From Psilocybe azurescens (lineage: Eukaryota; Basidiomycota; Agaricomycetes; Agaricales; Agrocybaceae): a DNA stretch of 55,127 bases. The translations under genes and the position numbers were made by a program. Positions 12,270 to 22,286 of this stretch are shown in pieces; the first letter of the stretch is position 1, and every line of letters starts with the position of its first letter. Below the pieces are notes generated by a model, which saw nothing but the letters and a program-made list of their open reading frames with translations, searched no databases and had not been told where the DNA came from. The DNA lies in contig JAJIRX010000182.1 in assembly GCA_023853785.1 (NCBI GenBank), positions 1 through 55,127 on the forward strand, written 5' to 3'.

Positions 12270-12347
12270 AACATTCTATATTTATTAATTTTGTCAGGCA
12301 ATAACAATAACATATTAATTAAATCAGTAAACATACCTCAAGCTTTG

Positions 12348-13052
12348 GCTACAAATTCACAACATTTGTGGTTATTCTTTCCTTTACAGTTTGTTCCTTT
12401 TAAGGCCAGCAGCAACACACACCATGCATCTGCATTTTTCTCACCACCCCAAATTGCATAGAGTGGACCAGGGAGTAAAAGATTGACTCATGTTTATATC
12501 ACCTGATGGTCCTGGCATAGAATATAGTCCAGATGTTGATGCCTCTGGGTCCTGCATTGTCACATCTGGGATATCAATTCAGATGAAGGTGCATCTATAC
12601 CCAGTGTTACTGTATCTTGGACAATAAATATTGACAATGAAGATGCCTCTGCACTTTGCATTGGCATTGGCACATCTTGAGTGACAAATATTCCTGTAGA
12701 ATTGAGGTACTTTCAACCTGCACAGTATGAGAAGTAATGACTCTTGGCTGGTGTCTTTTTGCTGCAGGAAGGACACATGAAACATGATTATCTGACTGCA
12801 CTCATTTCTCATGTGGTTTTCTCTGTGGCTGACTTGGTAAAATTGTTTGCTTCTCTTAAACAGTGTTCACTCCAAATCTTGTAATATGCAGCTAAATGTT
12901 CTCGGAGTTTGATTTTCCAAAGTAACATACTTTGCCCCCACATCAACAGGTTGAGAATTATTATCTTGCTTTTACTAGCCAAAACTTGCTTTTCCTCCAC
13001 CTGCAGACTGACCAGCTATGTTTTTCTGGCTTTTGAGCCTTTTACCAGACAT
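12348..13052 (-). pseudogene. Decayed ORF of unknown family
   Basis: An ATG at 13052 begins MSGKRLKSQKNIAGQSAGGG and stops after 25 codons. A neighbouring frame continues as KIKLREHLAAYYKIWSEHC to 12809. Near the other end, 12475-12348 reads LYAIWGGEKNADAWCVLL followed by a stretch with CKGKNNHKCCEF and a stop. These pieces look coding but do not share a frame. The basic N-terminus and the Cys/His-rich C-terminus could be remnants of a transposase or a DNA-binding protein. I do not recognise the family. Confidence 0.3.
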
Positions 13053-13189
13053 GTTGAATAGATTAGGCAATATATCGACAATCAGAAGTAATTGGATGGT
13101 GAGGGATGAGGGACAGATGAAATAGTTAAATAAGGGACTATAATTCAGCGGCCAGCAATTATTAACAGCCGTTTTGGGTCAGTCACCCG

Positions 13190-13335
13190 ATTTGGGTGTT
13201 AATTTTGATGGGTTTCCGAATTGGGGTGTTAATTTTTGATGGGTTTCCGAATTAGGGTGTTAATTTTGACCGCTTCCCAATTAGGCTGTTAAATTGTGGC
13301 TATGCAAATTAACACCCTAATTGGGGTGTTAAAGT
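13190..13335. repeat. Minisatellite of about 30 bp, about four units, ending in an inverted half-unit
   Basis: Units follow the pattern TTRGGGTGTTAATTTT-GATGGGTTTCCGAA and become more diverged to the right. The last part turns round: AACACCCTAATTGGGGTGTT at about 13311-13330 is a 20-bp palindrome with one mismatch. The TTAGGG inside the unit is not a telomeric array, because the flanking unit sequence differs. Confidence 0.65.
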
Positions 13336-13364
13336 GTTCCAGACACGGCTCCAGAGCCCTTAAA

Positions 13365-13560
13365 ATCGACCAGGACCAAAAGAGTTAGACTGCCAATGAC
13401 CGTGTTTGAAACTCACGAGATTTGACTATGACGCGTTTTGGACCATCTGCAAGCTGTATGACAGTCTAAAAAACAAGTTGGGCAAAAAATAAATGGACTG
13501 AATTGCTATATTTGAACCTGGCGAGCTTTGACTACGACGTATTGTGGGCTGGTTAAGAGA
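13365..13560 (+). repeat. Left arm of a long inverted repeat
   Basis: This stretch matches the reverse complement of 21362-21530. Shared blocks include TTAGACTGCCAATGACCG, TTTGAAACTCACGAGAT / TTTGAACCTCGCGAGAT, GACTATGA(C/T)GCGTTTTG and, further in, TTTGAACCTGGCGAGCTT and GGGCTGGTTAAGA. Each arm itself contains two related sub-repeats of about 60 bp. Confidence 0.7.
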
Positions 13561-13840
13561 GTACGAGGTAGAGGGACCAGGGGGCATCCGTGCGCTTACG
13601 CGCTAGTCCATGGCATCAATCACCCAATCAATTAATTAATAAACGCAATTGCGCTGGATGATCATGGCTTTTTCGCTTCCCCGCCTTCCCTTACCCTCGT
13701 GCCAGACATGCTCCAGCAGCATGCTCAACGCAATAACAACCATTTGACTGAGCGTAGGATTCATCTCTGACAAGACCATGGCTCTCCTGACCTTAGACAC
13801 TGTATATGCCACTCACCCACACTGCCATTATCCTAGAGAT

Positions 13841-15442
13841 ATGCTAGCATCAACTCAATTCTCTGACGATTCCCTGTTTACGGACAGGTCGATATGGAAT
13901 ATCATCTGGAGCTGTTTGGCAACGATCTTCGCCTGCACATGGATCGCAGTTCACCAAAACATCCCAGCTCCTAACGAAAGCGCTATCCGAGTCTTTGGTC
14001 GACGACTGGCTATCATGTTCTATCTGCTCATCGTGCCGGAGATGGTCATTGTGTGGACAACGCGGCAGTCCATTGCGGCGTCAGAGATTGGCGTAAACGG
14101 CACAAAGGTATGTGGTATGTTTCTCCTTGTGTCGATACTTACTTGATTGACAAATTGAACTCCGTTATAGCCAAGGGTTGGACAAGAGTCCATGCATTCT
14201 TTCTCGTAATGGGAGGATTCTCCCTGTACAAGGATGGCGTTCTTCTACGCACACTTGAAGCGCGAAATGGAGAAGCTAGAAAAGGAAGGAAAGATCGAGT
14301 GGCCGACGATCACAGAAGCAGAAATCAAGGACAAAAGCAAAGGCGATTTCTTCTCCAAAGGCGTCGTGGTCATGCAGACTACATGGTTCATCATCCAGTG
14401 TATCGTGAGGGGATCCAAGCGGATGGTGTTGACGGAGCTGGAGGTCGCCACCCTCGCTTTTGCAGCGCTACGATGGTCATTTACGCGTTATGGTGGAACA
14501 AACCTCTTGACGTTCAAGTTTCTGTCCCTGTTCATTTAAAAAAGGGATGTTCAGCCAAATCCAATCCCAAACCTGAAGAGAAAAGGAGAACGACTACATT
14601 GCCTTCCGTGACTGCAATGGGTCAAGATGATGACGGCCTCCAGGCTTCGTTGTTGGAGGCAGTTGAGCGGCCTGGAACACCAATTGCTGTCAATGTCGAT
14701 GTCGTAACTCACCCTCAGACTTCGTTGTTGCGGTCTGAAACACCAGTCGCTCCGGATGTTGATGTTGAAGCCCAAGACACATCCGAACGGTCGCAATCAG
14801 CGTCACCCGATGTCGTGCCAGATCCAGCAGTTAGCCGTCCGTACGATGATCCCAGCCTATCTTTACCCCAGCAATTTAGGGTGTATCTAAGGGCAAAACG
14901 GGAAAAGCTTGGTCTTATTCGCAGCGTCGTATATGTCTTCACAATTCGCCCCAGGTATCATGCTCTTCCGTCCCTTCAAAGATATGATATTGTGTACCAC
15001 TCTGGAGGGGAAGCGATATCGTGTACCAACGTTCTATGCCCCAACAGTCGACAACCAGGCCGATGGGCTATGCTTCATGCTGGCATTCCTTGTGGCCACA
15101 ATATTTGGTGGGATTCACTGCATCGCTTGGTCATTCGAGTTTCCTACAGTAGTTGAGAAGTGGGCGTGGAGGGTATCGGCTGTCTTTGTATCCGGTCTCC
15201 CTTCGGCATGTGTTTTTCTTGGCGCTGGTAAGCGTTATGATCAAGACAGTGGAAAGGGACGGCAAGGAGCACAGGCCTGTACTGGCAAAGTTTATATTTG
15301 CTGTGATTATGGTTTTATCGGTTTTGTTGTACATAGCTGCTCGCTGGTGTCCTTCTTATTTTGCCTCTCATAGGTCTTCGAGCGCTGCCTGCTGGGGCTT
15401 ACATCGATCTCAATTGGACCGCTGTATCTTCCCCATGTTTGA
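13841..15442 (+). pseudogene. Multi-pass membrane protein of an agaricomycete family, frameshifted (copy 1)
   Basis: The start is the ATG at 13841, the position conserved in copy 2. Exon 1 gives FTDRSIWNIIWSCLATIFAC, then a stretch with IPAPNE and GRRLAIMFYLLIVPEMVIVW, and ends at 14107. An intron follows at 14108-14170. Exon 2 gives GWTRVHAFFLVMGGFSLY, IEWPTITEAEIKDKSKGD and WFIIQC. The C-terminal part has KRYRVPTFYAP and VATIFGGIHCIAWSFEFPT and ends near a LNWTA motif. The signature IWSCLATIFACTW is typical of a large agaricomycete family of unknown function with several membrane segments. Against copy 2 this copy has two extra bases near 14090, two missing near 14263, one missing near 14470 and one extra near 15422, so it is probably a pseudogene. 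Confidence 0.75.
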
Positions 15443-16165
15443 ATATCTAATCTACATACATACCGCACATTTCTTAACCGTTTTACTTTGGTTTTACTGT
15501 TGTATTGTTCTAAATGTTTCAAATCACAAATTACCACATGTATATCATTCATATATTTGCCGTTCTGCGGCGTGTTATAAGCTACATGACTGTCCTATTA
15601 CTATTACACAAATTTATGAAAGGCGTGTTAATAACGAAGTTAGGGTACCTGAATGTGATCTATCACGATACTACACTTGAGCCAGCGCCCTCATGTCAAG
15701 GCAATCGTTGTTGAGTTCTTTGTCTCCTACCACAACTCCAGAACGGACATACTTATGCCTCGTTATCAGCCCGAAAATGCAGGATGGTTTAAATACACGT
15801 GCAAACAGGTATATCACCCTGTGTATGATTGTCTGGGGACCATCAGTAGCGGCGAGAATGGAATCGCGAGGCAAAAAAGGCTGATGAGAAGAGACGTCGA
15901 GAAGAGGAAGACATTTGTCAGAGGGTGTCCATTGTATGGTCTTGTCTGCACCCATGCCATTGCTTGCGCTACGGAGTGAGAGATTATACGGCCACTTTGA
16001 CGAATGTTCCACTCGGTTTCAACCCAATCAACGAATGCACACCAAACCAATCGAGATCCGTGGAAAGGAATGGACTCCGACTAGCTGTGAGAAACAGGTC
16101 AGTGTCATTCATTTCAAGATCTAAGAACTGGGAAACTTATAAGTCGAACAGGAATCTATGGACAC

Positions 16166-16804
16166 GTTACCGGTAGTGTTGCCGTAGTCCGGTTCTGAAC
16201 CGAGGTTCGAACCTGAACCGATGCCGAACCGGACGCTGGTCCGGTTCAAAGTTCAAAAATTCCAGAACTGAACGTGTAGTCCGGTTCGAGGTTCAGGCTT
16301 CGGACACTAGGTTCGAACCTGAACCGAACCGAAGGCAGTAAGTGGGTAAATTTTCTATATTTTTGTGCAAATTATCTACCTTGGACAAGAGGAGAGTAGC
16401 CAAAATGCTTTCTTTGACGGAGAAACGGCACCGCGGCAGGTCATTCAAGATCCCCAGAAACTTGAAGTCTTTGCCGAAAGTATTCTCACGTCGCCTGATC
16501 AAGCGACTTGTCCGAAATATCCGTGATTTAGTAGGCAAAGCTCTGAGAGTACACTGGAGCCTTCGAAATATTGATTTTCGGTGGAAAAGAGTGGAATCTT
16601 ATGTATATTGCAATTTGTAAGTAATTTTTTGGCCACCACAATTTGAAACGGTTCGAACGCGTCCGAACCTGAACTGAACCTGAACGGGGAGTCCGGTTCA
16701 GAGTTCAGAAAAATCACTGAACCGAACGCAAGGTCCAGTTCGGCGTTCAGCAAAATCATGCTGAGAACCGGACTGAACCGGACCGCGGCAACACTAGTTA
16801 CCGG
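16166..16804. mobile_element. hAT-type MITE, 623 bp, with 8-bp target duplication
   Basis: The element spans 16174-16796. Its ends TAGTGTTGCCGTAGTCCGG and the reverse complement of CGGACCGCGGCAACACTA pair with two mismatches. It is flanked by GTTACCGG on both sides (16166-16173 and 16797-16804), an 8-bp duplication as expected for hAT transposases. The duplicated locus at about 24556 has a single GTTACCGG, so the empty site is visible in the same window. Both sub-terminal regions are packed with GGTTC/GAACC motifs in both orientations. No transposase is encoded. Confidence 0.92.
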
Positions 16805-17459
16805 CTACTGAAAAGTGGAATCTAACGAAGGGGGATGTACTCCTTAGTGGATTTGATTCAAAGATAAGGTGTGAGAAATAGTCAACAGCTAATAATCATG
16901 TCTTATGTCGACCTTCACGTTCAGGGATCTGCAGGGCCTGGTATTCGTGTAAGCCGTCTGCACTTGCTCTGCTTACACGTTGTCCTGATGAAATCTTCTA
17001 CTCTACAGAATCAAGACGCACCGTTGGAAATTTTACACAATGGAGATAAATGGGAGGATATGTGTAGCACGACGCCGGCCAATATCAACGATGTAATACG
17101 ATGGACCAATGTCATGTGTTGATTGGGTAAGAGAATACTGCATGTTGAACACCAGCACGATATTGACTTGAAATTTGTGCTCAGGACAAATATGGTAAAT
17201 GGGGAATATGGCTGGTCAACGACAACCGCTGTTTTATTGAATGCGGTGAAACTGGTATGCTTAATCTTGAATTTGTGTGTACCTCACACAACTGTGAACA
17301 CGATGCTATTTTTCTTTCTTCTATCTTTCTCTTTTGTCCATATTATTTGCAGAATCTACATTAGCTGCCATAAGTGTTAAATTTACGCAGATGAAAAGCA
17401 AACATCGCACCCCATGATTCACCTTACGGTGGATGCTTATAGTGAGAGAAGACAAAGGG

Positions 17460-17639
17460 TACAGTCAAACTTTTCATAACCAATACCCCTCGGTGAATGG
17501 CCCGGCTTATTTATTATGGGAAATTATGGGTTATGAGAGGTTAATTTGGGTGTAAATTTCATTTTGGTGACGATTTAAACCTATAGGCTATGGGGTATAT
17601 TGGTCATCCCGGGTATGGGTTATGAAGAGTTTGACTGTA
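17460..17639. mobile_element. 180-bp MITE with TA ends (Tc1/mariner-like)
   Basis: Starts TACAGTCAAACTTTTCATAA and ends with the near-perfect inverse, TTATGAAGAGTTTGACTGTA. The TA at each end fits a Tc1/mariner-type target duplication. It contains no coding sequence. A related copy sits at the matching position of the second duplicate in the opposite orientation. Confidence 0.8.
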
Positions 17640-18239
17640 CATATACTTAACATATGCACATAAATTCCGTGAAGGAGAAACGATCCTAAGCCCCATTGTA
17701 AGCCTGACGCCCCAGTCTTACCAAAGCCCTTTCCATATTATCTAAGTCTTATCTTCTACATTTACGTACACGTGACTGCGCTCCCCAACCTTTTTCCTTC
17801 GACACTGACTTCTCTTTCCTTATGCACCGTACACACCTGTAGCCCAGTCAGTCGTTCTATCGATATATCGTGGTCCCGTGGTCCTGTAATTCTCCGAGTG
17901 ACTCTCAGTGAGCTCTGTGACGCCGGGCTTTCACCCATTTCATATAGCAACAAATGATGAGTAGACCTAATTGGCCAACCTGAGCTGCGTCACAGGCCCT
18001 CATTTTCAACCAACATCCATTGCTATATTCTTGTTCGATTGCTCTAAGCCTCTAAACCTCAAGACACTTAACATATAAACTGCACTTTCTGTACTGCCAA
18101 GTGTATGTCGATGACACTTCGCCGGTGACGTGCAATTGGGTGCCAATCTCGGCCGCAAATATCAACGTCTAGCATTGCATTTATAAACCTGACGCGTTTT
18201 ACTCACTCGCAGTGAAACCTTCTCTTGGACGCCATCTGC

Positions 18240-19250
18240 TGATGACGATCTCAATGAGCTAGGCCGCACGCGGGAAGCATCCGCACTTGTTCGTTATGAA
18301 TCCTGTGGTCACTTTCGTTCCCGCTAGCTTTTCTCCCTGTCCCTGACGCGTTTTCCTTCCCCTTCATTGCTGGACTGCCACCAACTACCGAAGAGCTCGA
18401 CGACTCACAGTAAGTACCAACGCTGCTTTGGTCATACGAACTGCGTGCTCACTTTCGATATTCCCGCACCATCTCGCAGTAACCCGCAACCGGCACCCCA
18501 ATTATTGCACCAACTCTGCTTTCCCACTCCCATCCATTCTACCCTCCGCTCACTATCCAGTGTACTGTGTACGGTGCATCGCTTCAACAGGCATGCTGAG
18601 CGGGTGATAAAGACACGTTCATCCTTGCTCTGACGCGTTCACCCTCGCTCTGACACGTTCACTATAGCCTCGACGAGTCCCGAGTCCAGCCATACCCTCG
18701 CTGCTGGAACTCGCTCACCGAAGCTGCAAGCTATTTTGGTGACGAGCCCGATAAGTGAGTCCTCACATTCTCCTGTAAAAAACGCATGCTTACCTCTATT
18801 GTTCCCGCACCATCTCATGGTGCTTGTAGCGACCACCAGCACGCTTTGCCCTCCCCATTTCTCCTCTCACTATCCAGCCCATCCGAAATTGTGATGAATG
18901 TTTCAGAGCTCGCCGCGCGTCCGACATGCAGGCTGAGCTGATGATATGTTGGGATACATTCGTAAGTGTCGATACGGACAGAGATCCACGAAACTCACCT
19001 ATTCACTCAGTCCAGGCATGTGCATCCCAACATCGAGCGACATGTCCCGCACTGAACGGCGGCCGGTACTGCTGCGAAGGAAGAGAAACGCATCACACGC
19101 AAATAACACCTGCAATCGCTTTGAACGGCATTGCAAACCAAGTGTGTGAACCCGGATTGGAGGTGAGCATCGAAGCTTGGCAGCAGGTAAGCAAAAACCC
19201 AATACCGCACTCCAACATTACTGACCGTAACTCTCTAGCACTCAAACATC
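18240..19250 (+). ncRNA. Possible multi-intron non-coding transcript or degenerate gene
   Basis: Several plus-strand intervals look like fungal introns: about 18411-18479 (GTAAGTACC to CTCGCAG), 18755-18829 (GTGAGTCC to CTTGTAG), 18962-19010 (GTAAGTGTC to CACTCAG) and 19188-19238 (GTAAGCAA, with CTGACC, to CTCTAG). The exon-like parts between them have no long conserved frame. The first two introns share CCCGCACCATCTC near their 3' ends, so they may be duplicates. Transcription is inferred only. Confidence 0.3.
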
Positions 19251-19432
19251 CCAAGTCGCTATCCTTCTTTGACGAACACTCGGACCACGACGTGCATTGC
19301 ACCGTCAGGTTCTGCTGGACAGCTGGAAGACAGTTAGCAACTTTCTTCGTATGTCGCACCACACTCACCGTGTCTCCCCAGCTAGAACAACACATATTGA
19401 TATACTGGGCGCCATTCACCTCTCCCCGCCCC

Positions 19433-19449
19433 TTTTTTTTTTTTTTTTT
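19433..19449. repeat. Poly-T tract of about 17 bases
   Basis: A homopolymer that would be a poly-A on the minus strand. No retroposed gene is recognisable beside it. Confidence 0.6.
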
Positions 19450-20028
19450 GTATTGTGTTATAGCCTCTGAGGGGCGGGCCCTGCCTTGGCTTTGTATCTA
19501 CGTGTACATCTAGTAGCATAATCATTACGGTCTTTTCTTCATCATCGGCAGTCCTCTGCACCCCAGAGGGCCTTCACGTCCCCCTGCTGGGCCTGACAGA
19601 TCCGCTATCGTTTGAGAACTCGCCTCAGAAGTTTGTGATATATTATCTACGGCGAAAGTCGTTCGACTTTTGGATATCTCTAGGTTGCCCGTCCAGTATC
19701 TTGGATGGCATGTGTGACCTTGTCGGTCCTCGATCCGTGAGGATAGTCGCTATGTGACGTCTAGCTTGTCTCTGGTGCTCCCCGCCCCTATCTTCGACCT
19801 CGACCTCGACCACGACCAAGACGTCTGGCATTCGATTCGCGATCTTTAATACAGATTGAAAAAGCCTTCAGATCGACCCTCGACACCCGCTAGGTAGTGC
19901 CCACAGATCACAAGCGCCCAGCACGAGTGGGACAGGCAAAGGAAGCTGGGTTTGGAGCGAGGGTGTCGGGTGTCGGGTGTTGCGCAGGAGTGCAGGCATA
20001 CGCTCTGGCCGCTCTGGTTACGCTGTGC

Positions 20029-20851
20029 GTGAGTATAGACATTCGCAAGACCGTTGAAGATGAAACTGACCTGTGATACCGACTGTCGACGGCAGATAAG
20101 AGTGCTCACACATGTTCCACCATCCAGTAGCGCCCGATGTGTCTTGAACAAGAAAGGTAAGTCAGGTTTTGAGGGAGGGTGCTGGGCCCTGGGCAGCATG
20201 AGAGGTATGTGCTCTAGTGATGTTCTCCGTGAGTATTGGCATTCACAAGATGGTGGAATAACGAGAATTGTCCTATTTCCATCTGTCGTCCCTGCAGACC
20301 GACTTTGGATACCAACCGCGAATGCGCCAATATTTCACAAGCGGCCAGCCCGGGTTGGATATTGGAATTAGAACCATGCGTCACTGTTTTGGTGAGCATA
20401 TACGTTCACAAGACCGTGAAGATAAGAGCTGACCTACTTTCTCCCTGCAGACCAGCCCTCGATGACGAAAAACTCGGGTTTTGAGGGAGGGTATTGGATA
20501 TTGGATATTGCGCAGAATGAGAAGCATACGCTATGATTGTGTGTCCGTGAGCATATACATTCGCAAGGTTGTTGACAATGAGCACTAACCTTTGTTCACC
20601 TATAGTACTAGCATCCTCCCAGTAGACCGACATTCAACGACGGCTGCAAATTCGCACACGTTCCGCCCGATATAGTATGTCACTCACAGCTCCCCAAGTA
20701 GTGAACAAGCACCCAAAAGTGAAGGAAGCCAAATTTTGTGGAAGAGTAGTGGGTTCTGGGTGGCATAGGAAGGGGCATTGACGGTGAGCATACACCTTCA
20801 CAAGACTGTCCAAGACGGCCACTAACTCCCTTGGCGCTATTCAAGTCACAG
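20029..20851 (+). repeat. Tandem array of five exon-intron-like units
   Basis: Five intervals start GTGAG(T/C)AT and end in AG: 20029-20095, 20229-20297, 20392-20450, 20547-20605 and 20784-20851. They share GTGAGCATA.ACATTCRCAAGA and most have a CTRAC branch-like site. The sequences between them also repeat: GGTTTTGAGGGAGGGT, TTGGATATTG, GCATACGCT. Spacing is 155-240 bp. They look like copies of one exon plus its intron, diverged and without an open frame. Confidence 0.55.
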
Positions 20852-21361
20852 ACCCCAACAGGCTACGAGCATGTTACGCACTGTAGTCATCGAACAGCCA
20901 GCCCAGTACGCATCCCCAGCCTGCATTCGTGTCGTTGTGTGCATAGAGTTGAGCAAGGTAGATAGATATGTGGTGTGTAAGCAAAGAGGCTGTACGCTGC
21001 CTGTGTCTTGAATTTTCCGCACTTCATTAGGTGCATACATCTTATTTGAAGGCGTGCTGAGAAACTCGAGGTTGTAGGCGGCAAAATATGAGCTAGCAGA
21101 CGGGCCTGGGGTTGGGAGGGACGAGCAAAAGCGTCCAGAGCGAGTGGATAGCAGTCATTAGTGAGAGTGTGCGTGAGCCGCATATGCGGTGCTTAAGTTT
21201 ATAAGAGTCATGGTCTTGTCAGAGACGAATCTTATGCTCAGTGAGGTGGTGGGTATTGTGTTGAGCATACTGCTGGTGCATGTCCGGCGCAAGGGTGAGG
21301 GAAGGTGAGGAAGCGATAATAGCATGGATTAGCGCAAAAGCTCACGGATGCCCTTTGTCCA

Positions 21362-21530
21362 GACCGTCTTAACCAGCCCAGAAACGTCATAGTCGAAGCT
21401 CGCCAGGTCCAAATATGGCAATTCACAGTTTATTTATGACGGCTCAAAACGCATCATAGTCTGATCTCGCGAGGTTCAAATACGGTCATTGGCAGTCTAA
21501 TTCGTTTTGTCCAAGTCAATTTTGAGTGAC
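21362..21530 (-). repeat. Right arm of the long inverted repeat
   Basis: Reverse complement of 13365-13560 (see that entry). With the left arm it brackets about 7.8 kb that contains copy 1 of the segmental duplication. I could not identify a target-site duplication next to the arms. Confidence 0.7.
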
Positions 21531-22277
21531 AGGCCCGACCTTTCAATACCTATTTGCCTACTACTACCGCCGCTATTCAGTCGCTTCGCATACTACTATG
21601 ACTGGGGAGCTTGCTCCCTTTCTACTACCGTAGTCTTGTTCCCGCCGTTACTTATAGGAGAGTTCCGGAAGTAGTAGGCTGGGTTTAAAATTTAAGTCGG
21701 AGACAAAATATGAAAAATTTGAACATCTGTTGCAATTGCATCAGACAAGATGCGGACTGGTCACGCCGCCATCACGAATAGACTCGACGCGCCGTTTGAG
21801 ACTTTGAGTCAACGAACGGCAGTTTCCTATCCCACACTGTCATCCAAAGAAGACGACTGTCATACGGAAACAGGTTATGACATCGCCGCGCCGTCCTGCC
21901 CGCTGTATCAGTCTCAAGTCAGGCACGCTGCTGAAGCACTCGATGGCAGTAAGTGATCAAGAGATAACGCCGAACGGGAATAAAATCTGCGACTAATGTG
22001 ACACGGGAGCTGACCGCGTCTTTTCTGATGCAAGTACAACAGATGTTAGGAGAGTGATCCTGCCACGGTGTCGTTCAGGTTTTGACTACAACTTTATTCT
22101 GCGCCGGAACTCCCCGAAACATCTGGCGCCAACATTAGGTGTACCGATGCCAAAATGTCTAAGTCCACGCGATCCGATGGCTTTCTGATGGTCACCCTGT
22201 GAGAACTTCCAAAACCCCGGAGCGCCAAGCACAGCTCATCATAAAGGTTGCCAGGTCCTGGCATAGCGAGACGTTCT
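21531..22277. other. Sequence between the inverted repeat and duplicate copy 2
   Basis: No gene recognised. Contains a plus-strand frame of 68 codons at 21750 without family resemblance. Confidence 0.4.
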
Positions 22278-22286
22278 CCTAGAGAT

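Larger units (their letters stand above)
13832..18190 (+). repeat. Segmental duplication, copy 1
   Basis: From CCTAGAGATATGC at 13832 the sequence runs closely parallel to 22278-25715, through a whole gene and its 3' flank, to the shared CAATTGGGTGCCAATCTC and ATCAACGTCT blocks near 18170. Copy 1 is longer because it has a hAT MITE (16174-16796), about 245 bp of extra sequence at about 17690-17935, and a longer linker inside the gene. Confidence 0.85.

Noticed and set aside
13220..13265. TTAGGG motifs as telomeric sequence
   Set aside because: They occur once per 30-bp minisatellite unit and not as a pure TTAGGG array.
16200..16225. GGTTCGAACC blocks resembling a tRNA B box
   Set aside because: They are part of the repeated sub-terminal motifs of the hAT MITE; no A box, no cloverleaf and many copies in both orientations.
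18926..19513. 195-codon plus-strand ORF as a real gene
   Set aside because: It runs through two good intron-like intervals and a poly-T tract, has no conserved motif, and has equally long frames on the other strand.
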